A stretch of DNA of 64,000 nucleotides from Leptotrichia sp. oral taxon 212 (GTDB lineage Bacteria; Fusobacteriota; Fusobacteriia; Fusobacteriales; Leptotrichiaceae). A program made the position numbers and the translations under genes. Location of the stretch: contig NZ_CP012410.1 of the NCBI RefSeq assembly GCF_001274535.1, positions 1,027,126 through 1,091,125 of the forward strand. Reading direction: 5' to 3'. A model generated the notes under the pieces. The model made no database searches and was not told where the DNA came from. It worked only from the letters and a program-made list of their open reading frames with translations. Shown in pieces: positions 35,407-44,193 of this stretch. Position 1 is the first letter of the stretch. The number at the start of each line of letters is the position of its first letter.

Positions 35407-36546
35407 TTGATTAGTAAAAAATGTACAGGTTGCGGAATAGAACTGCAATTTGAAGATGAAAAGAAGGAAGGATACGTTCCTGAAGAAAAATTTATAATGG
35501 AAGGGGAGTTACTCTGTCAGAGATGTTTCAAAATAAAAAATTATGGGAAAAATTCAGTTAATAATTTTAAAAGTGAAGATTATTCAAAGGAAGTTTTAAA
35601 CAGTGTAAAAAAATCGGACATAATACTTCCAATATTTGATATAATAGATTTTGAAGGATCATTTACTGAGGAAATTCTGGATTATCTGAGGGATTACAGG
35701 TCAATAGTTCTAGTAAACAAAACAGATTTATTACCGGGATTTGTACATCCTGCTGAAATAGCTGACTGGATAAAAGGTAGGCTTGCTGAAGAGGATATTG
35801 TACCTGAAAATATTGCATTTATAAGTGCCAAAAATAAATATGGAATAAATGGAGTTATAAGAAAAATAAAGAGTGTTTTTCCTTCAGGAAAAGTGAAGGC
35901 AGTAGTGCTTGGTGTTTCAAATGTTGGGAAATCTTCAGTTATAAATCTGTTATTAGGTAAAAATAAAATAACAACTTCAAAATATTCAGGAACAACATTA
36001 AAATCAATAAATAATAAAATACCTGATACGAATATAACAATAACTGATACTCCTGGGCTCATACCTAAAGAAAAGCGTCTGTCAGATATGATAAGTGTAG
36101 AAACAGGATTAAAACTCGTGCCGGCAGGTGAAATATCCAGAAAAACTTTTAAACTCGGAGATGGACAGATATTTATGTTTGACGCTTTCTGCAGATTTAA
36201 AGTAAAGGAAAATGAGATAGAAGATGAAACAGAAAGGGAAAATATTTATAAGCCAATGTTCTCTGCATATTCTTCAAAAAATGTAAAATTTCACGTTGCA
36301 AAGGAAGAAAGAGTTGAGGATTTACTGCAGGGAGATTTCTTTGAAATATTAAAAGGCGAAGAAAAGAAAAAATATTTTGAAAATAAATTTGTTACATTTG
36401 AAACAACGGTTGAAGAAAATGAAGATCTTGTAATTTCAGGACTTGGATGGATAAATGTAAAAAGAGGTCCGCTGACAATAGAACTGACAGTCCCTGAAGG
36501 GGTAAAAGTAATTGTAAGGCCTTCAATTTTTAAAGGAAAAAAATAG
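35407..36546 (+). CDS. yqeH: YqeH-type circularly permuted GTPase
   Basis: YqeH is required for 30S assembly in Bacillus. The N-terminal zinc knuckle has CTGCGIELQF and CQRCFKIKNY. The G motifs occur in permuted order: G4 NKTD and G5 SAK come before G1 GVSNVGKSS, then G3 DTPGLI. A C-terminal RNA-binding region follows. The start is TTG 35407 with GGAGG (35397-35401) at correct spacing, giving 379 aa; the in-frame TTG 35395 overlaps the RBS. Confidence 0.9.
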   Translation: MISKKCTGCGIELQFEDEKKEGYVPEEKFIMEGELLCQRCFKIKNYGKNSVNNFKSEDYSKEVLNSVKKSDIILPIFDIIDFEGSFTEEILDYLRDYRSIVLVNKTDLLPGFVHPAEIADWIKGRLAEEDIVPENIAFISAKNKYGINGVIRKIKSVFPSGKVKAVVLGVSNVGKSSVINLLLGKNKITTSKYSGTTLKSINNKIPDTNITITDTPGLIPKEKRLSDMISVETGLKLVPAGEISRKTFKLGDGQIFMFDAFCRFKVKENEIEDETERENIYKPMFSAYSSKNVKFHVAKEERVEDLLQGDFFEILKGEEKKKYFENKFVTFETTVEENEDLVISGLGWINVKRGPLTIELTVPEGVKVIVRPSIFKGKK

Positions 36547-36648
36547 AATGCCTTTAAGTTGTAACTTGATAGGAAATATATAGTGAAAGTATTAAATTCA
36601 GTGTAAATATGGGGTTGAAAGAGGAATAACTAAAAATGGAGAAGAGAT

Positions 36649-37083
36649 ATGGCACTATATAATAACAATAATGATGCAAATAAAACATTGAAAAATGTCT
36701 TCGGAAGAACAGTACTTTTTGCAATAATGGCAATTATATCTTTTTTTATTTCAGTTCATCTGTTTTCAGAAAAAGCAAAAGTAATAATAAGAGCAGATAT
36801 TGAAGTTGAAAGGGAAAAACTTGAAAATGCCATAAAAAATTATAAATCCAGAGCAGGAGTTTTTCCTGAACTGTCAGGAAATGAAAATAATCTGGCAAAT
36901 ATCAGAACACCTGATGGAAAATATTCCTTCAATGTTTTTTATGGAGAAGAAAAACTTTTTGTTGTTCCAGGAAATTTAGAAAAAGGAACAGAAGATTCAA
37001 ATAATGTTGTTACAGTAAGAAATAATAAAGGTGGATGGGTGTATAATAGAACAGATGGAGAAATAAAGCCTAATATACAATAA
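36649..37083 (+). CDS. Membrane-anchored pseudopilin-like protein
   Basis: The 144-aa protein has one hydrophobic segment (about residues 20-42, VLFAIMAIISFFISVHLF) followed directly by an amphipathic helix (VEREKLENAIKNYKSRAGVFPE). A small beta-rich region ends in GGWVYNRTDGEIKPN. That order and the GGWxY-x3-GxI-x-PN ending resemble type II pseudopilins/type IV pilins. The canonical FTLIE prepilin peptidase site is missing, and no secretion genes are nearby. It precedes walJ by 39 nt. Confidence 0.6.
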   Translation: MALYNNNNDANKTLKNVFGRTVLFAIMAIISFFISVHLFSEKAKVIIRADIEVEREKLENAIKNYKSRAGVFPELSGNENNLANIRTPDGKYSFNVFYGEEKLFVVPGNLEKGTEDSNNVVTVRNNKGGWVYNRTDGEIKPNIQ

Positions 37084-37122
37084 AATTGGGGTAATTTATA
37101 GAATACGGAGAAACACAGGCAA

Positions 37123-37896
37123 ATGAAATTTTCAGTTTTAGGTAGTGGCAGTAGCGGAAATTCAAGTTATATAGAAATGGGAAAAAAGAAATTTCTGATT
37201 GATGCCGGATTCAGTGGGAAAAAAATAGCAGAGAAATTGAATAATATAGGAAGAAGAATAGAGGATGTAGACGGTATTTTTGTAACGCATGAACATTCAG
37301 ATCATATTCAGGGACTGGGAGTAATCTCGAGAAAATATGATATTCCGATATATCTTCATGAAATTACTTATGGAATAATTAGGGAAAAAATAGGAAAAAT
37401 AGATACTAAAAATATAAATTTTCTGAGGGAAGACAAGATTTCCTTTGAAGAGTGTACAGTAAATAATTTTGAAGTGATGCATGATGCAGAAAAGTGCCTT
37501 GGATTTACTTTTGAATATGATAATAAAAAACTGTCATATGCAAGTGATGTAGGATGCACAAATAATATAATAAAGGAAAATTTTAAAAACAGTGATGTAA
37601 TAGTTGTGGAAAGTAACTATGACTATAATATGCTTATGACAGGACCTTATCATTGGGAACTGAAGAACAGGGTAAAGGGAAGAAATGGACATCTGTCAAA
37701 TGCAGAGGCTTCGAAGCTGATTTCACAGGTAATGTCAGATAAACTTAAAAAAATTTATCTGATGCATATAAGCAAGGATAATAATACTCCAGAACTTGCA
37801 TATAATGCACTGTATGAAATTCTTGAAAGGGAAAACAGAAGTAATCTTGAAATAGAAATAGTTACTGAAAATGAGACAATGATGTATCATATTTGA
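37123..37896 (+). CDS. walJ: WalJ/YycJ-family metallo-beta-lactamase-fold hydrolase
   Basis: The 257-residue protein starts MKFSVLGSGSSGNSSYIE and carries the metal motif THEHSDHIQGL, MHDAEKCLGF, YASDVGC and VVESNYD. These are characteristic of the YycJ/WalJ subgroup, which in Firmicutes coordinates cell division with replication and is thought to be a nuclease. There is no walRK pair here. ATG 37123 has a poor RBS (GGAGAAACACAGGCAA). Confidence 0.82.
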   Translation: MKFSVLGSGSSGNSSYIEMGKKKFLIDAGFSGKKIAEKLNNIGRRIEDVDGIFVTHEHSDHIQGLGVISRKYDIPIYLHEITYGIIREKIGKIDTKNINFLREDKISFEECTVNNFEVMHDAEKCLGFTFEYDNKKLSYASDVGCTNNIIKENFKNSDVIVVESNYDYNMLMTGPYHWELKNRVKGRNGHLSNAEASKLISQVMSDKLKKIYLMHISKDNNTPELAYNALYEILERENRSNLEIEIVTENETMMYHI

Positions 37897-37923
37897 TATT
37901 AAGGTAAATGAGGTTGAAAATAA

Positions 37924-38475
37924 ATGTGGAATGACTTGGAAATGGAAATAGAAATATGTAGCAAATGTACTCTAGAAAGAACGAGGAAAAATCCTGTCAT
38001 TGGAAAAGGAAACAAAAATGGAAAAATACTGTTTATCATGGATAGCATTAGTCTAGAAGAAGATAACAGAAATGAACTTCTTACAGACAAAAACGGGGAA
38101 TACTTTATGAAGTTTCTTGAGTATGCAAAACTCAATCTGAAAAAATGTTATTTCACAACTTTGACAAAATGCAGTTCACGGGGAGAAATCATTGAAAAGG
38201 AAAGTATTTCAAAATGTAGCGATTTCCTGATAGGACAGATTGCATTGTTAAACCCTTTATATATAGTAACGGTGGGAGAAAATCCTACAAGAAGATTTAT
38301 AAAGGAAAGAGAAGACATAAAAGAAATGGTAGGTAACAGTTATCACTATATAGGTGATATGTGGGTAGTACCAGTTTACGATGTTCCTTATCTTTTTAAG
38401 GCTACAGACAAGGAAAAATGGAAACTGATTAAAATTTTAAGTAAACTTGAAAAAGATGTAAAATTGGAAAATTGA
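37924..38475 (+). CDS. Uracil-DNA glycosylase family 4-like Fe-S protein
   Basis: The 183-aa protein has the outline of family 4 uracil-DNA glycosylases: N-terminal CSKCTLERTRKNPVIGKG (Cys12, Cys15), two more Cys (LTKC and SKC) that could complete a [4Fe-4S] cluster, QIALLNPLYIVTVG, and a C-terminal helix. The catalytic GExPGxDE motif is replaced by a sequence around MDSISLEEDN, and the HPS-type motif is replaced by VYDVPYLFKA. Glycosylase activity is therefore doubtful. It could be an inactive or altered-specificity member. It begins 27 nt after walJ. Confidence 0.65.
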   Translation: MWNDLEMEIEICSKCTLERTRKNPVIGKGNKNGKILFIMDSISLEEDNRNELLTDKNGEYFMKFLEYAKLNLKKCYFTTLTKCSSRGEIIEKESISKCSDFLIGQIALLNPLYIVTVGENPTRRFIKEREDIKEMVGNSYHYIGDMWVVPVYDVPYLFKATDKEKWKLIKILSKLEKDVKLEN

Positions 38476-38549
38476 TTAGATAGGAAAATTAGAGAAGTAA
38501 ATGAAATAAATAAAAATTATAAGTAACGGAAATAAAAGAAAGGAGATGT

Positions 38550-38651
38550 ATGCAGTTGAAGCTGCTCAGCTTGAGCTGTCAATACAAAATGATAAATGAT
38601 AGGAATAGGTATAGTAGGACTTCCAAACGTGGGAAAGTCGACATTGTTTAA
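38550..38651 (+). CDS. Upstream overlapping ORF in the ychF leader
   Basis: AAAGGAG (38539-38545) is an ideal RBS for ATG 38550, which opens a 33-codon frame ([13 protein letters not shown]...) overlapping the ychF start out of frame and stopping at 38649-38651. The ychF ATG itself (38596) has no RBS. A hairpin (38553-38580, CAGTTGAAGC with GCTTGAGCTG) lies at the start of this ORF. It may be a leader that controls ychF or a chance frame; the encoded peptide is not recognisable. Confidence 0.35.
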   Translation: MQLKLLSLSCQYKMINDRNRYSRTSKRGKVDIV

Positions 38652-39699
38652 TGCAATTACAAAAACTCAAAATGCAGAGGCGGCAAATTACCCTTTTGCA
38701 ACAATAGAACCAAATGTGGGACTGGTAAGTGTTCCGGATGTCAGACTTAAGGAACTGGAAAAAGTTGTAAACCCTCAGAGAACATTAGGAGCAACTGTGG
38801 AGTTTGTAGATATTGCAGGACTCGTAAAAGGAGCTTCAAAAGGGGAAGGACTGGGAAACCAGTTTTTATCAAATATAAGAAATACTGCGGCAATCTGTCA
38901 GGTTGTAAGATGTTTTGATGATGACAATATTATCCATGTTGAAGGAAGTGTAGATCCTATAAGGGATATAGAAACTATAAATACGGAATTAATATTTGCA
39001 GATTTAGATACTGTGGAAAGAGCTCTGCAGAAAAATGGAAAGCTGGCAAGAGGTGGAAATGCTGAAGGAAAAGAATTACTTGCAGTTCTTGAAAAATGTA
39101 AGACACATCTGGAAGATTTTAAACTGTTAAAAACATTGGAATTTACCCAAAGGGAAAATGAACTGATAAAAGTGTACCAGTTTCTGACATTGAAGCCTAT
39201 GATGTTTGCGGCAAATATTTCTGAAGATGATTTGACTAATAAGGTTGAAAATGACTATGTAAAAAAAGTAAGGGAATTTGCGGCATCTCATGAAAGTGAA
39301 GTTGTAACTTTTTCAGCAAAAGTTGAAGCAGAGCTTATAGAAATAGAAGATGAAGAAGAAAGACAGATGTTCATAGATGAACTTGGAATAACAGAACCAA
39401 GTCTGAACAGGCTTATAAGAGGAGGATTTAAGCTTCTTGGTCTTATTACTTATTTTACGGCAGGTGAAAAAGAAGTTAGGGCATGGACTGTGAAGCAAGG
39501 AACAAATGCTCAGAAAAGTGCGGGAGAAATTCATACTGACATAGAAAAAGGATTTATAAGAGCAGAAGTTGTAGCCTATGAAAAGTTTATTGAATATAAT
39601 GGATGGCAAGGTTCAAAGGAAAAAGGGGCAATGCGTCTTGAAGGAAAAGAGTATATTGTAAATGACGGAGATGTAATGTATTTCAGATTTAATGTATAG
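38596..39699 (+). CDS. ychF: Redox-regulated ATPase/GTPase YchF (Obg family)
   Basis: YchF/OLA1 is a conserved ribosome-associated P-loop NTPase that prefers ATP. The 367-aa product has G1 [10 protein letters not shown]3 [10 protein letters not shown], the family hairpin region and a C-terminal TGS-like domain ([32 protein letters not shown]). The canonical N-terminus [16 protein letters not shown] supports ATG 38596 despite the missing RBS. mscS follows after 31 nt. Confidence 0.94.
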   Translation: MIGIGIVGLPNVGKSTLFNAITKTQNAEAANYPFATIEPNVGLVSVPDVRLKELEKVVNPQRTLGATVEFVDIAGLVKGASKGEGLGNQFLSNIRNTAAICQVVRCFDDDNIIHVEGSVDPIRDIETINTELIFADLDTVERALQKNGKLARGGNAEGKELLAVLEKCKTHLEDFKLLKTLEFTQRENELIKVYQFLTLKPMMFAANISEDDLTNKVENDYVKKVREFAASHESEVVTFSAKVEAELIEIEDEEERQMFIDELGITEPSLNRLIRGGFKLLGLITYFTAGEKEVRAWTVKQGTNAQKSAGEIHTDIEKGFIRAEVVAYEKFIEYNGWQGSKEKGAMRLEGKEYIVNDGDVMYFRFNV

Positions 39700-39730
39700 T
39701 TAAACTTTATATTATGAGGAGATATTCAGG

Positions 39731-40615
39731 ATGAAAGATTTTCAGAAATTTTTTGAGTGGAAAAACTTATCTCAATTTTTACAGACTAATTTATTAAAAA
39801 TTGCTATAATAATAATTGCATTGAAAATATCAGGAATGTTGAAAAAATATGTAGATAAAGTGATAAAATCCATAATGGATAAAGCTAAAATGGATAAAAG
39901 TGTATCTTCTTTTCTGATGTCAGCGTTTTCGATACTTTATTATGTCATTTTGGCTTATATACTTATTGGCTTTTTAGGTATTAATCTGTCATCAATAACT
40001 ACATTTCTTGGAGCGGCAGGGATAGTTCTAGGTTTTGCTTTTAAGGAAACTCTTGGAAATATCTGCGGTGGCTTAATAATCTTAACATTTAAGCCTTTTA
40101 AAGTAGGACATGTGATAGAATATAAAAATTATATAGGTGAAGTTAAGAGTATAGAACTTTTTTATACAAGGATAAAAACACCGCAGAATGAACAGGTTAT
40201 TATTCCAAATGGAATGATAACAAGTAATGAACTTAGAAACATGACAAAGGAAAAGGTCAGAAGGCTAGATCTGAAAATAGGAGTATCATATAGAAGCGAT
40301 ATTTTAGAGGTTAAGAATGTCTTGAGAGAAATTATAGATGAGGAAATAAAAGGAGAAGAAAAATTAATACTGAAATCTCCTGAACCTACAATAGGTGTAC
40401 TTTCACTAGCAGAATCAGCAGTTATTTTTTGTGTATTTATGTATACAAAAAGTGAGAATTATTTCAATTTACAGCTTAAAATGAATGAAAAAATAAAAAT
40501 AAAATTTGATGAAAATAATATTGAAATACCATATCCTCAAATGGATGTGCATATTTCAAAAGGAGGAGAGAAAAATGCATGTGGAATTATTTATGAATCA
40601 GAAAACAAACGGTAA
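39731..40615 (+). CDS. mscS: Small-conductance mechanosensitive channel, MscS family
   Basis: MscS channels open on hypo-osmotic shock. The 294-residue protein has three transmembrane segments (~20-37, ~57-80, ~85-110). The pore-lining TM3 contains FLGAAGIVLGFAFKETLGNICGGLIIL, read as overlapping Gly/Ala-packed motifs, followed by the beta domain (FKVGHVIEYKNYIGEV, VIIPNGMITS) and an alpha/beta C-domain. TATGAGGAGATATTCAGG gives the RBS. Its end overlaps the start of the next gene by 41 nt. Confidence 0.9.
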   Translation: MKDFQKFFEWKNLSQFLQTNLLKIAIIIIALKISGMLKKYVDKVIKSIMDKAKMDKSVSSFLMSAFSILYYVILAYILIGFLGINLSSITTFLGAAGIVLGFAFKETLGNICGGLIILTFKPFKVGHVIEYKNYIGEVKSIELFYTRIKTPQNEQVIIPNGMITSNELRNMTKEKVRRLDLKIGVSYRSDILEVKNVLREIIDEEIKGEEKLILKSPEPTIGVLSLAESAVIFCVFMYTKSENYFNLQLKMNEKIKIKFDENNIEIPYPQMDVHISKGGEKNACGIIYESENKR

Positions 40616-41195
40616 CAGTTATGTGGTAGACGATGGGAAAGACTGTTATATCGTCGACCCGGGAGGATTTGACATGTCCTCACTGTTAAATTATATTGAT
40701 GAAAAGAAATTTAACCTGTCAGGAGTTTTACTGACACATGGACATTATGACCACATAATAGGTCTACCTGAAATTATGGCTTATAAAGATGTACCAGTTT
40801 ATATAAGTGAAAAGGATTATGATTTTTTATATGATTCAAGTTTATCTCTGACTTTGTGGATAGATATGGATTTTAAATTATCAAAGGAAGTAAAAGTTAT
40901 TAAACTGAAAGAAGGAGATGAAATCTTCGGATTTAAAGTTCTTGAAACTCCAGGTCATACTCACGGGGGAGTCTGTTATTATAATGAAAAAGAAAAGATT
41001 CTCATGTCTGGAGATACAATATTTAAGGCAAATTACGGAAGAACTGATTTACCTACAGGAAACAGTGCAGACATGAAAAAATCAATAGAGAGATTATTTG
41101 AGCTTCCAGGAGATACAGTGGCGTATCCTGGTCATGGTGGAGAAGTTTCGATAGCACAGAATAAGGAATATTTTGAATATTTAGTGAAAATATAG
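40575..41195 (+). CDS. Metallo-beta-lactamase-fold hydrolase (glyoxalase II-like)
   Basis: The 206-aa protein has the MBL zinc motif LLTHGHYDHIIG, ETPGHTHGG, MSGDTIF and YPGHG, the pattern of YcbL/glyoxalase II-like hydrolases with two metals. The substrate is unknown. AGGAGGAGAG (40561-40570) identifies ATG 40575 as the start, giving MHVELFMNQKTNGNSYVV. The longer in-frame start at 40506 lies inside mscS and has no RBS. Confidence 0.85.
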   Translation: MHVELFMNQKTNGNSYVVDDGKDCYIVDPGGFDMSSLLNYIDEKKFNLSGVLLTHGHYDHIIGLPEIMAYKDVPVYISEKDYDFLYDSSLSLTLWIDMDFKLSKEVKVIKLKEGDEIFGFKVLETPGHTHGGVCYYNEKEKILMSGDTIFKANYGRTDLPTGNSADMKKSIERLFELPGDTVAYPGHGGEVSIAQNKEYFEYLVKI

Positions 41196-41205
41196 TTCCT
41201 TCTTA

Positions 41206-41233
41206 TTGAAAATACTTAAAAATAGGGTATACT
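41206..41233 (+). promoter_or_regulatory. Promoter of the PTS IIC gene
   Basis: TTGAAA (41206-41211), a 16-nt spacer and TATACT (41228-41233) lie 28 bp before the IIC start codon. Confidence 0.65.
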
Positions 41234-41261
41234 TTAAATAGAAAATTTAAAGGAGGACTTT

Positions 41262-42638
41262 ATGAAAAAATTTACAGACTGGATGGAACAGAAATTTGTT
41301 CCAAAAGCTGCAAAAATTGCATCTCAAAGATTTCTTGTAGCTATTAAGGATTCGTTCATTGCAATAATGCCCATTACTATGGTAGGGTCAATAGCAGTAT
41401 TACTAAATGTATTTTTTAGAGATTTACCTAAAAGCTGGGGATTAGACAAATTTGTAGAACTTATGACACCGTTGATAAATATAAACGGTATAGTATGGTT
41501 TGCTTCAATAGCGATATTATCACTGGCATTTGTAATAGCACTGGGATATAATGTAGCTAAAAGCTATGAAGTGAATCCAGTAGCAGGCGCTTTAGTAGCA
41601 TTTGCATCGTTTGTGGCATTTTTACCTCAGGAAGCAAGTTTTGAAGCTGAGGTAAATGGAGTTAAACAGGCAGTTTCTTCATGGGGATTCATAAATGTGG
41701 ATTATCTGGGTGCAAAAGGTTTATTTCCTGCAATGATAATAGGACTTTTCTCAACAATAGTATATTCAAAGCTTATGAAAAGTAAGCTTACAATTAAATT
41801 GCCTGATTCAGTACCGCCTGCAGTCAGCAAGGCATTTGCCTCAATTATTCCAGGGGTTGTAGCAATTTACTCTTCGGCAATATTATCGCATGTAATTGTA
41901 ACGACAACAGGAAGTACATTAAACGATCTGATAGCAAAATACATTCAGGCACCACTGCTTGGATTATCGCAAGGTATGTTCTCTGTAGTATTACTTTCAT
42001 TCCTTGTTCAGCTTTTCTGGTTCTTTGGATTACACGGACATAATGTACTTGCTCCGATAATGGATGGAATTTATCAGCCTGCATTACTGGCAAATGTAGA
42101 ACATATGGCAAAAGGAGGAGCAGTAAAGGATCTTCCTTATATTTGGACAAGAGGTTCATTTGATGCGTATCTGCAGATGGGTGGTTCAGGAATAACAATA
42201 GCATTAATTTTCGCAATATATCTTTTCAGTAAGAGAAAAGAATACAAGACAGTTGCCAAATTATCTACTCCGATGGCAATATTTAATATTAACGAACCTG
42301 TTATATTCGGTATACCGTTAGTATTAAATCCAATATACATAATTCCATTCCTGCTGGCGCCAACTGTGTGTGCAATAATTGCCTATACAGCAACAGTTAT
42401 AGGACTGGTTCCACCAGTATATGTTGTAGTTCCATGGGTTCTGCCTCCAGGAATATATGCGTTCTTTGCAACAGGAGGTTCCATAATGGCGGCAATAGTT
42501 TCATTATTTAATGTATTTGTGGCATTTGTTATATGGACACCGTTTGTAATAATAGCTAATAGAATGGCAGACGATAAGAAAAATTCAGAAAAATCAGATC
42601 TGGATGATGAAAGTTTAGAAAATATAACATTAGATTAA
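41262..42638 (+). CDS. PTS sugar transporter subunit IIC, lactose/cellobiose family
   Basis: This 458-aa membrane permease has about ten hydrophobic segments, the N-terminal FVPKAAKIASQRFLVAIKDS, LFWFFGLHGHNVLAPIMDG, FNINEPVIFGIPLVLNP and PVYVVVPWVLPPGIYAF. All are typical of the Lac/Cel IIC family that moves beta-glucosides, cellobiose or chitobiose. No IIA, IIB or 6-phospho-beta-glucosidase gene is adjacent, so it may share those parts with other loci. AAGGAGGACTTT precedes ATG 41262, and it ends at a composite terminator. It likely depends on PTS enzyme I (ptsI at 60386). Confidence 0.9.
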   Translation: MKKFTDWMEQKFVPKAAKIASQRFLVAIKDSFIAIMPITMVGSIAVLLNVFFRDLPKSWGLDKFVELMTPLININGIVWFASIAILSLAFVIALGYNVAKSYEVNPVAGALVAFASFVAFLPQEASFEAEVNGVKQAVSSWGFINVDYLGAKGLFPAMIIGLFSTIVYSKLMKSKLTIKLPDSVPPAVSKAFASIIPGVVAIYSSAILSHVIVTTTGSTLNDLIAKYIQAPLLGLSQGMFSVVLLSFLVQLFWFFGLHGHNVLAPIMDGIYQPALLANVEHMAKGGAVKDLPYIWTRGSFDAYLQMGGSGITIALIFAIYLFSKRKEYKTVAKLSTPMAIFNINEPVIFGIPLVLNPIYIIPFLLAPTVCAIIAYTATVIGLVPPVYVVVPWVLPPGIYAFFATGGSIMAAIVSLFNVFVAFVIWTPFVIIANRMADDKKNSEKSDLDDESLENITLD

Positions 42639-42656
42639 TAATCAGTTTTATTAATG

Positions 42657-42744
42657 AAGAACTGCTCTTAGAGAAAATTTATATGTTGATTTAAAAAATA
42701 TACAAAAAATCACTATATTTATAACTCTCAGGCAGTTCTTTTTT
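42657..42744 (+). terminator. Large composite terminator after the PTS gene
   Basis: AAGAACTGC (42657-42665) pairs with GCAGTTCTT (42732-42740), with TCTTAGAG/CTCTCAG extending the stem, around a ~50-nt AU-rich loop, followed by T6. The loop is much larger than usual for an intrinsic terminator, so the element could have a regulatory role. Confidence 0.6.
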
Positions 42745-42793
42745 AATATATAGATTTTAATATAAATCTATTGAAAGAAAGCATAAAAATATC

Positions 42794-42822
42794 TTGAAAT
42801 TATAGATAGGAAAAAGTATAAT
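42794..42822 (+). promoter_or_regulatory. Promoter of the second PHP phosphatase gene
   Basis: TTGAAA (42794-42799), exactly 17 nt and TATAAT (42817-42822), 56 bp before the gene. Confidence 0.75.
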
Positions 42823-42877
42823 ATATTCATATTTGTAAGTAATGAATAAAAAATAATGAAGATGGAAGGATAAATAA

Positions 42878-43648
42878 ATGAAAACAAATTTTCATACACA
42901 TAATTATAGATGTGGGCATGCTGTTGGAAATGTAGAAGACTATGTAAAGGTTGCCATAGATGAAGGATATTATGAACTGGGAATTTCAGATCATGCACCT
43001 GTACCTTCGTATTATGAAGATCGGATGAAAATGGAAGAGCTTGGAGAATATCTGTTAGAGATTGGAGAAGCACAGAAAAAATATGAAGATAAAATAAAAA
43101 TTTATAAATCTCTTGAAATAGAATATTTTCCTGAATGGCAGGAATACTATGATGAGCTGAAGAAAAAACTGGATTATATAATACTGGGACTTCATGCTTT
43201 CAGAATAGAGGGAGAAAGTAAGATTTATAATGCCTGGAATATTAAGGAAGAAAAACATGTGCTGGCATATGGAAAATATATGGTAAAGGCAATAGAGTCA
43301 GGGAATTTTGATTATATAGCCCATCCTGATTTATATATGGTAAATTATAGAAACTGGACAGAAAACTGTATTGAAGCAGCACATATAATATGTAAAGCGG
43401 CTGAGAAATATAATGTTCCACTTGAAGTGAATGCAAACGGAATAAGAAAAACATTAGTGAGACATCCAGATTGGGACAGATATATGTATCCATATAAAGA
43501 GTTTTGGGAAATAGCTGCAAAATATAATATCTGTACAATAATAGGTTCTGACGCACATGATTTTATGGAAATGGAAGATGAGGCTATGGAAATAGCAAGA
43601 AAGTTTGCAAAGGAACTGGGATTAAATATAATTGAAAGTATATTTTAA
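42878..43648 (+). CDS. PHP-domain phosphatase (histidinol-phosphatase-like)
   Basis: The 256-aa protein carries PHP motifs: TNFHTHNYRCGH at the N-terminus, GISDHAPV, KSLEIEYF, IILGLHAFRI, YIAHPDLYM, LEVNANGIRK and C-terminal IIGSDAHDFMEM. It is a second PHP phosphoesterase in this window, about the size of HisK-type enzymes but only distantly similar to the one at 18535. Histidine genes are absent, so a sugar- or nucleotide-phosphate substrate is equally possible. AAGATGGAAGGATAAATAA is the RBS region. Confidence 0.82.
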   Translation: MKTNFHTHNYRCGHAVGNVEDYVKVAIDEGYYELGISDHAPVPSYYEDRMKMEELGEYLLEIGEAQKKYEDKIKIYKSLEIEYFPEWQEYYDELKKKLDYIILGLHAFRIEGESKIYNAWNIKEEKHVLAYGKYMVKAIESGNFDYIAHPDLYMVNYRNWTENCIEAAHIICKAAEKYNVPLEVNANGIRKTLVRHPDWDRYMYPYKEFWEIAAKYNICTIIGSDAHDFMEMEDEAMEIARKFAKELGLNIIESIF

Positions 43649-43683
43649 TATACAGAATAACTGTCAAAAGAAAGGAATACAGA

Positions 43684-44175
43684 ATGGAAAATTTTAGATT
43701 TTTAAAAGGTGCGAAAATGATACATCCAACAACAGGGATAACACTCGAATATTTAGATAAATCAAACGCAGTATGTTTTGTACTATTCAATGAAACAAAG
43801 GAAAAAGTTATACTTGTGAAACAGTTTAGACCAGGACCAAAGGATTACACTCTTGAAGTAGTAGCAGGACTTATAGATGCAGGAGAAAATCCAAGAACGG
43901 CAGCATTCAGGGAATTAAGAGAGGAAACAGGTTATACTGAAGAAGATATTACAGATTTTGAAGAACTTAAACAGGGACTGTTTGTTTCACCTGGATATAC
44001 TACTGAAAACCTTTTCTTTTTTAGCGCAAGGCTGAAGTCTGATTCAATAAAAGCGAAGGAACTTTCCCTGGATGAAGGTGAAGAGCTTGTAGTTGAATGG
44101 ATAAATGTAAAAGATATTATTGAAAAATCTAACGATATGAAAACATTGTTCGGAGTCACTTATTTTTCTAAATAG
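43684..44175 (+). CDS. NUDIX hydrolase (ADP-ribose pyrophosphatase-like)
   Basis: The 163-residue protein shows a complete Nudix box, GLIDAGENPRTAAFRELREE followed by TGY, which binds the metal and hydrolyses X-linked nucleoside diphosphates. The upstream VILVKQFRPG and downstream SPGYTTENLFFFSA are typical of ADP-ribose pyrophosphatases (NudF-like). AAAGGAATACAG precedes ATG 43684. It is likely co-transcribed with the preceding PHP phosphatase, 35 nt upstream. Confidence 0.87.
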   Translation: MENFRFLKGAKMIHPTTGITLEYLDKSNAVCFVLFNETKEKVILVKQFRPGPKDYTLEVVAGLIDAGENPRTAAFRELREETGYTEEDITDFEELKQGLFVSPGYTTENLFFFSARLKSDSIKAKELSLDEGEELVVEWINVKDIIEKSNDMKTLFGVTYFSK

Positions 44176-44193
44176 TATTAGAGAGAGGTCATA

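Noticed and set aside
40506-40574. Longer N-terminus for the glyoxalase II-like gene
   Set aside because: The extra codons lie inside mscS without an RBS; AGGAGG sits just before ATG 40575.
42657-42744. Possible second small-peptide toxin locus in the large hairpin loop
   Set aside because: No start codon with an RBS was found on either strand in the loop, and no opposing promoter is visible.
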